A stretch of DNA of 50,828 nucleotides from contig CAZYTO010000008.1 in the NCBI GenBank assembly GCA_964650405.1, forward strand, positions 1-50,828, written 5' to 3'. Under the pieces are notes generated by a model, which had not been told where the DNA came from, made no database searches, and saw nothing but the letters and a program-made list of their open reading frames with translations. Position 1 is the first letter of the stretch. Every line of letters begins with the position of its first letter. Below are positions 14,210 through 25,808 of this stretch, in pieces. The translations under genes and the position numbers were made by a program. Source of the stretch: CAZYTO01 sp964650405. Its GTDB lineage: Bacteria; Acidobacteriota; Thermoanaerobaculia; Gp7-AA8.

Positions 14210-15598
14210 CTACGTCTTCTTTCGCGATTCCCGTTTCTTCGCCGCCCACCCTTCCACCACCCGCTGTGGGGAGCGGGTCAGGGCCAGCGAATCGGGCGGG
14301 ACGTCCTTCGTGATGGTGGACCCGGCGCCGACGTAGGCTCCCTTGCCGACACGCACCGGCGCGACGAGCTGGGAGTCGGAGCCGATGAACGCGCCGTCTT
14401 CGATGATGGTCTTGTGCTTGTTCACGCCGTCGTAGTTGCAGGTGATCGTGCCCGCGCCGATATTCACGTCGGCGCCGACCTCGGCGTCGCCGATGTAGGA
14501 GAGGTGCGAGGCCTTGGCGCCGTCACCGAACACGGCCTTCTTCGTCTCGACGAAGTTCCCGACCTTCACGTGCCTGCCGAGACGCGTGCCGGGGCGGAGG
14601 TGGGCGTAGGGTCCGACCAGCGCCTCGTCCTCGATGACCGAGTCCTCGGCCACGGTGCCTGTCTTGACGTGCACGCTGTCGCCGACGGTGCAGCCGATGA
14701 GGTGGACGCCCGGCTCGAGGACGCAGCCTTTGCCGATGCGCGTGGTTCCCTCGATCGTCACGAACGGGTAGATCACGGTGTCGCAGCCGATCGTGACCAT
14801 CGAATCGATGACCACGGTCGATGGATTGCGGAACGTCACTCCCTCGGTCATCAGCTTCTCGACGACGCGGCGCTGGATCTCGCCTTCGACCGTGGCCAGC
14901 TCGGCCCGCGAGTTCACGCCCAGCGCCTCCACCGGGTCGTCGACGATCACGGCGCCGGCATTCCGGCCGGCGTCGCGTAAAGCGCCGAGGATGTCGGTCA
15001 GGTAGTACTCGCCCTGGGCGTTGTTCGTGGAGAGGCCGCGGAGATTCTCGAAGAGTGCGTCGGCGTCGAAGACGTAGATCCCGGCATTGACCTCGTCGAT
15101 GCCGCGCTGGTCATCGGTGGCGTCCTTGAACTCGACGATCCTCTCGACGGCCCCATGCGCGTTCCGCACGACGCGGCCGTAGCGCCCAGGGTCGGCCAGG
15201 CGCATGGTGAGCACCGTCAGCGCGTTCTGCGCGCGCTCGTGCTCGTCGAGCAGCCGTTGCAGCGTCTCGGGACGGGTCAGCGGTACGTCGCCGGAGAGGA
15301 TCAGCACGCGACCGCCCGCGGCCACGTACGGCGCGGCCTGCAGCACGGCGTGTCCGGTGCCGAGCTGCTGCTCCTGCACCGCGAATCGTGCCCGTTCTCC
15401 GATTGCCTGTTGCACGGCTTCGCGCTGATGGCCGACGACGACCACGGGAGGCTGTGTGCAGACGTCGCACGCCAGGTCGAGCACGTAGTCGATGAGGGGC
15501 CGTCCCGCCGCGTGGTGCAGAACCTTGATCCGGTCCGATTTCATGCGCGTCCCCAGCCCCGCGGCCAGGATCACGACATCGAGGGTCTTGTCAGGCAT
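14210..15598 (-). CDS. glmU: Bifunctional N-acetylglucosamine-1-P uridyltransferase / glucosamine-1-P acetyltransferase
   Basis: A 462-residue protein of usual length. The N-terminal uridyltransferase domain has VILAAGLGTRMKS, the sugar-binding EQQLGTGHAVLQAAP and LSGDVPLT. The C-terminal half is a left-handed beta-helix of hexapeptide repeats with VGPYAHLRPGT, VGNFVETKKA, SYIGDAEVG and NIGAGTITCNYDG, the acetyltransferase site. It makes UDP-GlcNAc for peptidoglycan and lipopolysaccharide. GGAGA lies a few nt before the ATG. It is downstream of a yvcK-like gene in the same direction, separated by a heptamer array. Confidence 0.97.
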   Translation of the reverse strand: MPDKTLDVVILAAGLGTRMKSDRIKVLHHAAGRPLIDYVLDLACDVCTQPPVVVVGHQREAVQQAIGERARFAVQEQQLGTGHAVLQAAPYVAAGGRVLILSGDVPLTRPETLQRLLDEHERAQNALTVLTMRLADPGRYGRVVRNAHGAVERIVEFKDATDDQRGIDEVNAGIYVFDADALFENLRGLSTNNAQGEYYLTDILGALRDAGRNAGAVIVDDPVEALGVNSRAELATVEGEIQRRVVEKLMTEGVTFRNPSTVVIDSMVTIGCDTVIYPFVTIEGTTRIGKGCVLEPGVHLIGCTVGDSVHVKTGTVAEDSVIEDEALVGPYAHLRPGTRLGRHVKVGNFVETKKAVFGDGAKASHLSYIGDAEVGADVNIGAGTITCNYDGVNKHKTIIEDGAFIGSDSQLVAPVRVGKGAYVGAGSTITKDVPPDSLALTRSPQRVVEGWAAKKRESRKKT

Positions 15599-15626
15599 TC
15601 ATTCTCCGGTTGAGCAAGGGTCTCAT

Positions 15627-15689
15627 GACTCAGCACTCGGCACTAAGCACTCGGCACTCAGCACTCGGCACTCGGCACTCGGCACTCAG
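15627..15689. repeat. Nine-unit heptamer array (CACTCGG/CACTCAG)
   Basis: Nine consecutive 7-bp units, GACTCAG followed by eight variants of CACTCGG, CACTAAG and CACTCAG, fill nearly the whole gap between the yvcK-like stop and the glmU start. There is no inverted partner. The last units run into the yvcK-like stop codon. Confidence 0.85.
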
Positions 15690-16732
15690 GGTTCAGTCTT
15701 CCGCATCCGTTCCAGGGTTTTGCCGTAGCGGTCGTAGAGCCGAAAGATCGTCTCCGCGAGCTGGGCGGAATCGTGACGCAGGTAGTTCCCCTCCGCAATG
15801 ACGTCGCCGAAGAACGGTGTGACTCCGAGCTCCCGCACCGCGTCGGTGTCGACGCGGACGGGAAACTGCCCTTCCGCGGCGTACTGCGAGAGGATCGTTT
15901 CCGACGGGCGGCAGCCGTTGACGATCATCACGTCGGCCACCAGCCCGGCGTGCTCGATGAGGACCTTCAGATGCTCCTCGGCCGCATAGTCGTCGCTCTC
16001 ACCCGGCTGGGTCATGACGTTGCAGATGTAGACCCGCAACGCGCGCGACTGCAGCAGGGCGTCGGCGATGGGGCGGATGAGCAGGTTCGGGATCACCGAC
16101 GTGTAGAGCGATCCCGGACCGATGAGGATCAGGTCGGCATTGCGCAGGGCCTCCAGGGCGCGGTCGGTCGGCATGGCGTCCGGCGGCTCGAGAAAGAGGC
16201 GCTCGATCCGTGCATGCTGCTTCTTGGTGCTCGCCTTTTCGCCGAGGAATGAGCCGCTGATGGCCACCTCGCCGATAAGCTCCGTTCCGTCGGCGAGAAG
16301 CGCGCGCAGACGCACGTCGGCCAGCGTCGAGGGATAAATCTCGCCGCGGATGTTGAGCACCTCCGCGGCAGCGAGGATGGCGTGGTCGAAGCCGCCGGTG
16401 ATGTCGGTCAGCGCGGTCAGCAGCAGGTTGCCGAGGGAGTGACCGGTCAGAGCTTCACCCGCGGCGAACCGGTAGGCGAAGAGCTGCGAAAGCAGCTTCT
16501 CCTCCTCGGCCAGAGCCACGATGCAGTTGCGGACGTCGCCGGGCGGCAGGACTCCCAGCTCGCGCCGAAGCTCACCCGAGCTGCCTCCCTCGTCGGTGAC
16601 CGTGACGATGGCGCCGAGGCGGTTGATCGACCACCGCCCGTCTGCGCCGACGTAGCGCTTCAACCCGCGGAGGAGGGTGGACAGCCCGGTGCCGCCGCCA
16701 ATGGCGACGATGTTCAGTCCGGGGACGCGCAT
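15686..16732 (-). CDS. YvcK/CofD-like gluconeogenesis factor
   Basis: A 348-residue protein with the YvcK-family signatures VAIGGGTGLSTLLRGLKRY near the N-terminus, VTVTDEGGSSGELRRELGV, PPGDVRNCIVAL and GHSLGNLLLTALTDITGGF, and a late IVNGCRP segment. The family is related to CofD phospholactate transferases, binds UDP-sugars in some bacteria, and is needed for proper cell-wall synthesis on gluconeogenic carbon sources. The neighbouring glmU, which makes UDP-GlcNAc, fits that role. TAGAAT (complement of 16742-16747) lies 9 nt before the ATG and there is no Shine-Dalgarno sequence. Confidence 0.9.
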   Translation of the reverse strand: MRVPGLNIVAIGGGTGLSTLLRGLKRYVGADGRWSINRLGAIVTVTDEGGSSGELRRELGVLPPGDVRNCIVALAEEEKLLSQLFAYRFAAGEALTGHSLGNLLLTALTDITGGFDHAILAAAEVLNIRGEIYPSTLADVRLRALLADGTELIGEVAISGSFLGEKASTKKQHARIERLFLEPPDAMPTDRALEALRNADLILIGPGSLYTSVIPNLLIRPIADALLQSRALRVYICNVMTQPGESDDYAAEEHLKVLIEHAGLVADVMIVNGCRPSETILSQYAAEGQFPVRVDTDAVRELGVTPFFGDVIAEGNYLRHDSAQLAETIFRLYDRYGKTLERMRKTEP

Positions 16733-16741
16733 CGGTGCGCG

Positions 16742-16747
16742 ATTCTA
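16742..16747 (-). promoter_or_regulatory. -10-like TAGAAT, 9 nt before the yvcK-like start
   Basis: Read on the minus strand, CCGGTTAGAATC precedes ATG 16732. The same 12-mer occurs upstream of the GH18-NodB-GT2 gene at 41348-41359, supporting a real promoter element. Confidence 0.55.
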
Positions 16748-16760
16748 ACCGGGAGCCGTT

Positions 16761-16861
16761 GATCGTTGTTCGTTGCTCGTTGTTCGAATCCGATACCCGA
16801 TACCCGATACCCGATACCCCGATCCTGGTACCCGGTACCCGTTACCCGATACCTGGTACCC
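16761..16861. repeat. Two abutting heptamer arrays (GTTCGTT and GATACCC/GGTACCC)
   Basis: Four heptamers GATCGTT, GTTCGTT, GCTCGTT and GTTCGAA occupy 16761-16788. After 3 nt, ten heptamers (four GATACCC, CGATCCT, two GGTACCC, GTTACCC, GATACCT, GGTACCC) run from 16792 to 16861. The gap lies between the yvcK-like gene and the lipoprotein gene. The second array is the reverse complement of the unit family at 14118-14201. Confidence 0.85.
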
Positions 16862-16863
16862 GC

Positions 16864-18234
16864 TTACGACGGCGGCAACTGCTTCGTATCGCCGACCTTC
16901 TGCAGCTCTTCTTCGAAACCGCCAACATGCACGACGGTGGGCTTGAGGTCGACGCGCATGCGGCCGAAGTCGATGGTGACGATGAAGTTGTGCAGGTAGT
17001 TTTCCCCGACGATGCCGGACGTCAGCTCCCTCTCGGACGGCTCGTACATGGGCATGTCGCGGTAAACGCCGGCCCAGCGGTCGACGCCGATCTCGATGCC
17101 TTCCACCTTTTCACCGTGCTTCTTGGCGCCGCCGAGGCCCTGCAGGGTGGCGTTGTGCACCTTCGGCGTGACGAGCGGGATCGGAAAGGCTTCGAGCTGC
17201 GTCTGGTTGAGGAACGTGACCTCGGACCCGGTATCGAGCACGAACATGAACCAGCCGTGGCGGTTGATCGTGCCGCGGACGGCCGGGCGGAACTGCTGCC
17301 AGAAGAGGTTCTGATCGGGCTGCGGCTGCCGGTCCGCCGGTTTGAGATGGGTGAACTGGGCGATGTTGTGGCGGAAGTCGAGCTCCAGGCGGAACTCTTT
17401 CAGCAGATTCGCGCCGAGGAGGAAGTCGATGTGGAACTCCTTCTTCCCCGTGACGAGAAACTTCATCTTGTCGTCCGGCATGATGGCGATCGGCACGTTG
17501 GCGATCTGGATCGCGCCGATGTCGAGGTGATCGAGCACGCCGAAGTGCACCGGAATGGGCTCGCCGAGCAGGCCGGCGAACGTGCCTTCGAATGTGCCCA
17601 GGCGCCGCACATGGATCTGGCCGGCCAGTCCTTCCGACATGATCGAGAGCACGGCGCCGGAGTCGATCAGCGCACTGATGGTATGGGTATCGTTGATCTT
17701 GACGTCGACGCGCGGCACGTCCGGACGGCCCATGCGCATCGTCACCCGATCGACGGCGGCGCCGCTGAAGCGATAGGCATCGACGCTGGACAGGGCCGTG
17801 AGGTACTCCATGTGCCACTGCTTGACGTTGATCCCGTGCTCGGAGGCGATGCGGGCCCAGTCCAGGCTGGCGTCGTAGTTGTTGGACATGTACTCGAGCT
17901 CGGAGAGGTTCCACGCCAGCGCCGCATAGACCGTGCGGAACGGTTCGAGGTCGATGGCGGCACGGAGGTGCCGGCGCGCCTCGGCATAGCGGCCTGCCGC
18001 AACCTCGGCCGCGCCGAGGGCACCCAGCTCCGCGGCCGCCGGCTTGCGCTGCTCAATGAGCGATGCCGACTGCACCGCGCGATTGAGATCGAACTTGCGC
18101 AACATCCCCTGGATGTCCGAGCCGCGCTCGATCTTCGTCGGGTCGTACGTGAGCGGACGGACTTCGACTTCGTTGTAGAGCGTGCAGCCCGAAACGAAAA
18201 GAATGGCGGCGGCGGTGGCGGCGAGCTTTCTCAT
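16864..18234 (-). CDS. Lipoprotein with two retropepsin-like aspartyl protease domains
   Basis: A 456-residue protein from ATG 18234, with a lipoprotein signal peptide (lipobox FVSGC). Residues about 65-150 are TPR-like helices (EVAAGRYAEARRHLRAAIDLEP). Two separate retropepsin-like domains follow: one with ALIDSGAVLSIMSE near residue 188 and one with FVLDTGSEVTFLN near 330. Retropepsins normally work as homodimers with one catalytic Asp each, so a tandem pair in one chain could form an internal dimer. An upstream frame extension to 18345 would bury the signal peptide and was rejected. The substrate is unknown; probably periplasmic or outer-membrane. Confidence 0.8.
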   Translation of the reverse strand: MRKLAATAAAILFVSGCTLYNEVEVRPLTYDPTKIERGSDIQGMLRKFDLNRAVQSASLIEQRKPAAAELGALGAAEVAAGRYAEARRHLRAAIDLEPFRTVYAALAWNLSELEYMSNNYDASLDWARIASEHGINVKQWHMEYLTALSSVDAYRFSGAAVDRVTMRMGRPDVPRVDVKINDTHTISALIDSGAVLSIMSEGLAGQIHVRRLGTFEGTFAGLLGEPIPVHFGVLDHLDIGAIQIANVPIAIMPDDKMKFLVTGKKEFHIDFLLGANLLKEFRLELDFRHNIAQFTHLKPADRQPQPDQNLFWQQFRPAVRGTINRHGWFMFVLDTGSEVTFLNQTQLEAFPIPLVTPKVHNATLQGLGGAKKHGEKVEGIEIGVDRWAGVYRDMPMYEPSERELTSGIVGENYLHNFIVTIDFGRMRVDLKPTVVHVGGFEEELQKVGDTKQLPPS

Positions 18235-18335
18235 GGCGATGTGGTGTGACCCGATTGTAGGAGTGTGCCGCGCCACGGCAAGCGGAGCGGCCGTTTCGGC
18301 ACAGCGGGTTTCAAACTCGTTCACAGAAGCTGCCT

Positions 18336-18384
18336 GTTTGCACAAACCTGCAAACGTGCTTGGGAGCCCAGGCTTTGCCCCAAG
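18336..18384. repeat. Two small palindromes upstream of the lipoprotein gene
   Basis: GTTTGCA-CAAACC-TGCAAAC at 18336-18355 is a perfect 7-6-7 inverted repeat. CTTGGG at 18359-18364 and CCCAAG at 18379-18384 form a second hairpin. They lie in the 265-bp gap between the sigma-54 regulator and the lipoprotein gene, and could be an operator or a minor repeat. No known binding motif is recognised. Confidence 0.45.
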
Positions 18385-18405
18385 GTCGGCAGCGTACCTC
18401 GTGGC

Positions 18406-18496
18406 GGAAGGCTGAAAGGACGAAACGCTGAAAGGGCCATGGACCGCCCCGAGTTCCCCTTGCAGCCTTTCAGCCTTTCGTCCCTTCCAGCCTTTT
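18406..18496. repeat. GGCTGAAAG-type hairpin array, copy 2 (probable terminator of the regulator gene)
   Basis: Arm 18410-18435 (GGCTGAAAGGACGAAACGCT...) pairs with 18466-18492 (CCTTTCAGCCTTTCGTCCCT...) with few mismatches, giving a stem of about 26 bp. It begins just after the stop of the sigma-54 regulator on the minus strand, so it may help end that transcript, although no T-run follows. Confidence 0.7.
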
Positions 18497-18499
18497 CAC

Positions 18500-21400
18500 T
18501 CAGCCCGGCCTCACCAGGATCCCCAGCTCCTTGATCTGATACGCAAGCGCCTGGCGCGAGATTTTCAGCAGCGCCGCCGCCTGATTCTGATTGCCGAGGA
18601 CCTGGGCGAGCGATCGCTCGATGAGGTCGCGCCGGAAGCGCGCCAGGGCGTCATGGTAGGAGCCGGGATGGGCCCGGCCACCGCCGGCTCCGCGCATCCG
18701 CTCCGGTAGGTGCTCCAGATCGATGGCCCGTGCATCGCCGGCCAGGGCATGGGCCGCGCGGATGGTGTTCTGCAGCTCGCGCACGTTGCCGGGCCACGCG
18801 TAGGCCGCGATCGCCGACTCCGCATCGGCCGTGAATGTCGCGGCGCCGCCGCGGTGCTTCTCGCGCTCCTGGGCCAGGAAGAACCCGGCGAGCAGAGGGA
18901 TGTCGGCCGCGCGCTCGCGCAGCGGGGGCAGGACCACTTCGACGACGCGGATGCGGTAGTAGAGGTCTTCGCGGAACCGGCCGTCTTCCACGGCGCTTTC
19001 GAGCTTCCGGTTGGTGGCGGTGACGACGCGAACGTCCGACGTGCGGAGCGACGCTTCGCCGACGCGGCGGAATTCTCCTTCCTGGAGGAAACGAAGCAGC
19101 TTGGCCTGGGCGGCCAGGGGCAGTTCGCCGATCTCGTCGAGAAACAACGTTCCGCCGTCCGTGGTCTCGATGAGGCCGGGGCGGTCGCGATCGGCACCGG
19201 TGAAGGCGCCGCGAGCGTGGCCGAACAGCTCGCTCTCGATGAGGTTCTCGGGCAGGGCTGCGCAGTTGACGGCGGTAAAGCTCTTGGAACGGCGCGCGGA
19301 ATGGCGATGGATGGCGCGCGCCACGAGCTCCTTGCCGGTGCCCGACTCGCCGAGTATGCAGATGGGGACGTCGCGCTTCGCGACGCGGGAGATGAGCGCG
19401 AACACCTCGCGCATGGCCACGGAGCTTCCCACGATGCCGTCGATCGACTCGGTGGGGGCGGGCGGGTTGGCCTCGTCCTGGGCCACGATGCGCTGCAGGC
19501 GATGCTGTTCGGCACGCGCCTTCACGATGGCGGCGAGGCTCTCCCGCCCTTCCACGGACCAGCGGCTGATGCCATCGACATAGAGGAGCTCGCGGTCGCT
19601 CAGGGCGAGCCAATCCACCGCACTGCCGGCCAGGATCGCATCCAGCTCGCCGCCGGGAAGCGGCGCCAGCGAGCCGATCTCACTCCAGTGCCCGAGGCGA
19701 TTGCGCGTGGCAAGACGCCAGCGGAGTGCTCCGAGATCGGTGGCGCTGAACGGAAACTCGCGCGTCGACGTCGCGTGGAGGATGCGCAGCTCGCCCGACC
19801 CTTCGCCGGGGCGCTCCAGCTCGACCTTGAGGTCGCGGGCGATCGACTCCGCCAGCGCGCGATCGCCCCGCGCCAGCGCCGCGCGGAAGAGCTTGAGCCA
19901 TTCGGAGCCGCTGCCGGGCGTCGGCCGGCCGGCCAGACCGCGCTCCCACGCCGCCAGGGCGTGGCTGAAATCGCCGGCGATGGGCGCCGCGGAAGTTCCG
20001 CGTCGCAATTGCAGCAGTGCATGACGGTCGGCCAGCTCGCGGTTGCCGGCATTGCCGGTCGAGAGCAGCGGCGCCGTTGCGCCTTCCAGCGTCCCGATTT
20101 CATCGACGATGAGCGCGGCCGCCTCACGGATCTGGCGCGGCAGGTTGCGCGCGAGCAGGGCCGCCGCCGCGGCACGTGCGGCCTCGAAACGCCCGCGCGA
20201 AAAATCGAGATGCGCGGCCAGCAGATCGAGCTCCGCCAGGCGCTCGCCGTCGCACGTCCCGGCGTAGAAGTGGCGGAGCCGGGCGATGCGCTGATTGGCG
20301 TGGGCCCACTGCCCGTCGTCGGCGCAGAGGTAGGCGAGGGTGAAGAGCACGGCGCCCGCGGCACGGTCGCCCTGCGTCTCCTCGATCACGGCCAGGGCGC
20401 GCATGGCCTCGGCGCGGCTGTCTTCCCAGCGGCCGCACGAGAAGAGGGCGAAGACGCGGTCCAGGAGCGCATCGATCTCCTCGGCAACAGTACGCGCGTG
20501 GCCGACCGCGTGGTTGGCCGCCTCCACGGCGGCGAGGGCATCGCCGCGCGCCTCGCAGCGATACGTCTCCGCGCGTGCAACGAGATAGGCGCGGCTCGGA
20601 GAATCGACGAGCATCCACTCCGCGTCATCGTGCTCCCCGCATTCGATGGCCAGCACCGTGCGCGCGTAGCCGAGGCGAACGATCTGGTCGTCATCTTCCG
20701 GCCGGCACGCCGCGAAGGCCTTCCCGGCCTCGTCGTACCTGTGGGAAAGGAACAGCAGCTCGCCGCGCAGCAGCTCACCGTCGAAGTCGCGCTGTTGCAT
20801 CGCGTCGACACGGGCCAGGGCACTCGCGTACTCGCCGAGGCGCCGCTCGATCCGGGTCAGCGTCACCTGGTCTTTCGCAACGTCGCGCGCGTCGCGGTAG
20901 CGGCCTTCATCGAGCCAGGCATTAGCCAGGGCGTACGCCAGATCAGGCGGCAGGTCGTCTCCTGCTTCCAGGAGCAGCCCCGCGGCGTAGACGAGATCGC
21001 CCGATGCTTCGATGGCCTTCGCCGCGACGCGGCAGAGCTGGGAGCGGGACGCGGCCGGGATGAGCTGGCGGGCGGCATCGCGCACTGCCGGTGACAGGAA
21101 GACGATCCCTCCATCGCCATCGTGCGACGTGACGCCGTCGACGAGCAGATCTTGAGCCGGCGAACTGCCGGCGAGCTCCGCCAGGTAGCGCGACGCCAGC
21201 TTGCGCGGAAAGCGCATCCCGAGCAGCGAGAGCGCGGCGACGTACGAGCGCGCCGGCTCGGCGACATGCGCGAGCGCACCCGTCTCGCGCGGAAGGTCGC
21301 CATGCTCGAGATAGCGAACGAACGCGGGCGAAGCGGCGAAATCCTCGATCCGCTCACGCCGTTCGGCGACCGGCCAGGCGGCGACGCGCTGCTCGAGCTC

Positions 21401-22372
21401 GCGCCGCGGCTCCAGGCGCGGTCCGGCCACGAAGAACCGCGCGTCCGGAAGCTCGGCCGCGCCGGACGCGGTCGCGCCGGACGCCGTTGCGTCGACCCAG
21501 GTGAGACCGGCCGTCGCGCCGAGCATGATCAGAACGCTTCGTGAGGCGGGATCGAATCCTTCCATCTTCCGCACGACGAGGATGAGGCGCAGCCCTTCGC
21601 TGGCTGCCACGACCCGCTCGACGATCTCGTTCTCGCGCCGGTCGCGCAACGGTCCGACCACCTCGGCCAGCGGCTCGATGGCGGAGTGGCGCTGCAGCGG
21701 TGACGCATGCTCGCCGAGGACCAGGACCCGCTCGTTGCCGAGCATCGCGGCGTTGCGCAGGGCGTCGACGCACGACGGATCGCGGAAGGAGAACCTGCCG
21801 CTTCGCGCCGCGAGGACGGAACGCAGGCTCTCGATGCCGGGCGAGGCAACCTCGCCGAGGGCCGCGCGACGCATCCAGCGCAGATCGGCGACGGCACCCC
21901 GCCGCAGGCGCGCCTCGGCTTCGCAGTACACCGACTCCGCCCGCGCCCACGACTGCTTCAGCACATCGAGCGCCGGCGCATCGACGGCCTCGGCGAATTG
22001 CTGGATGACCGTCAACGACGGCGGGGCGTCGCCGTCCGCGGTCCGCGCCGCGATGCGCACCAGCCGCACGTCGCAGCCACGCTTCTGCACGACCGCCCAC
22101 TCCAGCGGATCGCACTCGCCGTCGGGGACGCCGGCGAACCGCAGAAACGCCTGGTGCGCCGCGAACTGGGCGACGAGCGAGAGCTTGTCACGGTCGCCGA
22201 GCGCCTCGATCTCCGGCAACGGCACCGCGTCGAGCGCAATCCCGGGCGCGAATGCATCGAACCACGGCAGCGTGGAGTGTCGGAGCGATGCCACCGCAGC
22301 GCGCTCCCAGCTAAACCTGTGCGGCGACGCCTCCTGCGAGGCACGTCCGCGCGCCGCACGCCGCATGCTCAT
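18500..22372 (-). CDS. Sigma-54-dependent transcriptional activator with large TPR-like N-terminus
   Basis: A 1290-residue protein. The C-terminal third is a standard bacterial enhancer-binding protein: Walker A GESGTGKE near residue 1006, the sigma-54 contact loop GAFTGA near 1055, Walker B GGTLFLDEIGELP, and a Fis-type helix-turn-helix at the end (NQNQAAALLKISRQALAYQIKEL). The first roughly 950 residues have no receiver, GAF or PAS domain. They resemble a degenerate kinase/STAND-ATPase part lacking a P-loop, followed by many TPR-like helical repeats (about 430-850). The input is thus probably protein-protein contact. A PknB-type kinase gene lies directly upstream. The start codon is uncertain (a second ATG is two codons in). 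Confidence 0.85.
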   Translation of the reverse strand: MSMRRAARGRASQEASPHRFSWERAAVASLRHSTLPWFDAFAPGIALDAVPLPEIEALGDRDKLSLVAQFAAHQAFLRFAGVPDGECDPLEWAVVQKRGCDVRLVRIAARTADGDAPPSLTVIQQFAEAVDAPALDVLKQSWARAESVYCEAEARLRRGAVADLRWMRRAALGEVASPGIESLRSVLAARSGRFSFRDPSCVDALRNAAMLGNERVLVLGEHASPLQRHSAIEPLAEVVGPLRDRRENEIVERVVAASEGLRLILVVRKMEGFDPASRSVLIMLGATAGLTWVDATASGATASGAAELPDARFFVAGPRLEPRRELEQRVAAWPVAERRERIEDFAASPAFVRYLEHGDLPRETGALAHVAEPARSYVAALSLLGMRFPRKLASRYLAELAGSSPAQDLLVDGVTSHDGDGGIVFLSPAVRDAARQLIPAASRSQLCRVAAKAIEASGDLVYAAGLLLEAGDDLPPDLAYALANAWLDEGRYRDARDVAKDQVTLTRIERRLGEYASALARVDAMQQRDFDGELLRGELLFLSHRYDEAGKAFAACRPEDDDQIVRLGYARTVLAIECGEHDDAEWMLVDSPSRAYLVARAETYRCEARGDALAAVEAANHAVGHARTVAEEIDALLDRVFALFSCGRWEDSRAEAMRALAVIEETQGDRAAGAVLFTLAYLCADDGQWAHANQRIARLRHFYAGTCDGERLAELDLLAAHLDFSRGRFEAARAAAAALLARNLPRQIREAAALIVDEIGTLEGATAPLLSTGNAGNRELADRHALLQLRRGTSAAPIAGDFSHALAAWERGLAGRPTPGSGSEWLKLFRAALARGDRALAESIARDLKVELERPGEGSGELRILHATSTREFPFSATDLGALRWRLATRNRLGHWSEIGSLAPLPGGELDAILAGSAVDWLALSDRELLYVDGISRWSVEGRESLAAIVKARAEQHRLQRIVAQDEANPPAPTESIDGIVGSSVAMREVFALISRVAKRDVPICILGESGTGKELVARAIHRHSARRSKSFTAVNCAALPENLIESELFGHARGAFTGADRDRPGLIETTDGGTLFLDEIGELPLAAQAKLLRFLQEGEFRRVGEASLRTSDVRVVTATNRKLESAVEDGRFREDLYYRIRVVEVVLPPLRERAADIPLLAGFFLAQEREKHRGGAATFTADAESAIAAYAWPGNVRELQNTIRAAHALAGDARAIDLEHLPERMRGAGGGRAHPGSYHDALARFRRDLIERSLAQVLGNQNQAAALLKISRQALAYQIKELGILVRPG

Positions 22373-22504
22373 TCGCTTCAGGAGATGCTCAGGAGGTGGA
22401 GTTCCCTACCAGCAAGTTTGGAAAGTGCAGGCGCGGCGGGTCCGTGGTTCCGGCCGGTGCTGTGACACCACTCGCGGAGACCGTTCTCGCGGAAGAGCGC
22501 CCGG

Positions 22505-24916
<2,412 letters not shown>

Positions 24917-24943
24917 GCCCGGAACCAGCGGCCAGCATAGCAA

Positions 24944-24949
24944 TACAAT
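24944..24949 (+). promoter_or_regulatory. -10-like TACAAT, 10 nt before GTG 24960
   Basis: TACAAT precedes the inositol monophosphatase GTG by 10 nt and there is no Shine-Dalgarno sequence. It lies in the 43-bp divergent gap with the kinase gene. Confidence 0.5.
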
Positions 24950-24959
24950 CCGCCCTCCA

Positions 24960-25781
24960 GTGAGCAACCTCGAGAACGTGGAAATCGCCATCGACGCAGC
25001 GCGCCGCGGCGCCGAAGTCCTCCTTCAATACTGGGAGCGGCTCGGCAAGGAAGACGCCGACATCAAGGCCCGCAATGACTGGGTGTCGGCCGCCGATCGC
25101 GAGAGCGAATCGGCCATCATCGAGTCGATCCGCGCCCGCTGCCCGGGCGACGCTTTCCTCGGCGAGGAGGGCGGTGCCAGCGGCCGGTCCGAGCGCACCT
25201 GGATCATCGATCCGCTCGACGGGACGTCGAACTACCTCCAGCACTTCCCCATCTGGTCGGTGTCCATCGCACTCCAGCAGGGAACGGAGATGGTCGCCGC
25301 GGTGGTGTACGAGCCGCTGCGCGATCTCTTCTTCACCGCGGAGCAGGGCGGCGGAGCGTTCCGCAACGGCACACGCATGCACGTCTCCGATCAGACCGGC
25401 CTCGAAGGATCATTCCTGGCGACCGGCTTCCCGTTTCGTGCGCAGTCCTACGTCGAGGCGTACGTTCGTATCTTCGAGGACATCATCCGCGTCTCGAAGG
25501 GCGTCCGGCGGGCCGGCTCGGCGGCGCTCGACCTCGCCTACACCGCGGCGGGCGTCTTCGACGGCTTCTTCGAGATGCACCTGGCACCGTGGGACGTGGC
25601 GGCCGGCTCCCTGCTCGTGACGGAGGCCGGCGGACTCGTGACCGACTTTTCCGGAGGCGACCGGTGGCTGGCTCGCGGCAACATCGTCGGGGCGCCCCGT
25701 GGCATGCACGCCAGTCTGATCGAGGTGATCTCGCGCCACGTCACCGAGGACGAGCTCGAACACCGGCGGGCGAACGCATGA
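24960..25781 (+). CDS. Inositol monophosphatase family protein
   Basis: A 273-residue protein. It has the metal-binding GEEGG, the signature WIIDPLDGTSNYLQHFP near residue 84 (Asp-Pro-Leu-Asp-Gly-Thr), and the C-terminal WDVAAGSLLVTEAGG motif. The family hydrolyses inositol-1-phosphate or related substrates (3'-phosphoadenosine 5'-phosphate, fructose-1,6-bisphosphate) with magnesium. The exact substrate cannot be read from sequence. I chose GTG 24960 because the protein family starts here (SNLENVEIAIDAARRGAEVL) and a -10-like element lies just upstream. The alkyladenine glycosylase gene follows 27 bp later. Confidence 0.9.
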   Translation: MSNLENVEIAIDAARRGAEVLLQYWERLGKEDADIKARNDWVSAADRESESAIIESIRARCPGDAFLGEEGGASGRSERTWIIDPLDGTSNYLQHFPIWSVSIALQQGTEMVAAVVYEPLRDLFFTAEQGGGAFRNGTRMHVSDQTGLEGSFLATGFPFRAQSYVEAYVRIFEDIIRVSKGVRRAGSAALDLAYTAAGVFDGFFEMHLAPWDVAAGSLLVTEAGGLVTDFSGGDRWLARGNIVGAPRGMHASLIEVISRHVTEDELEHRRANA

Positions 25782-25808
25782 ACGGACGCGGTTCCGGCGA
25801 GTAACAGG

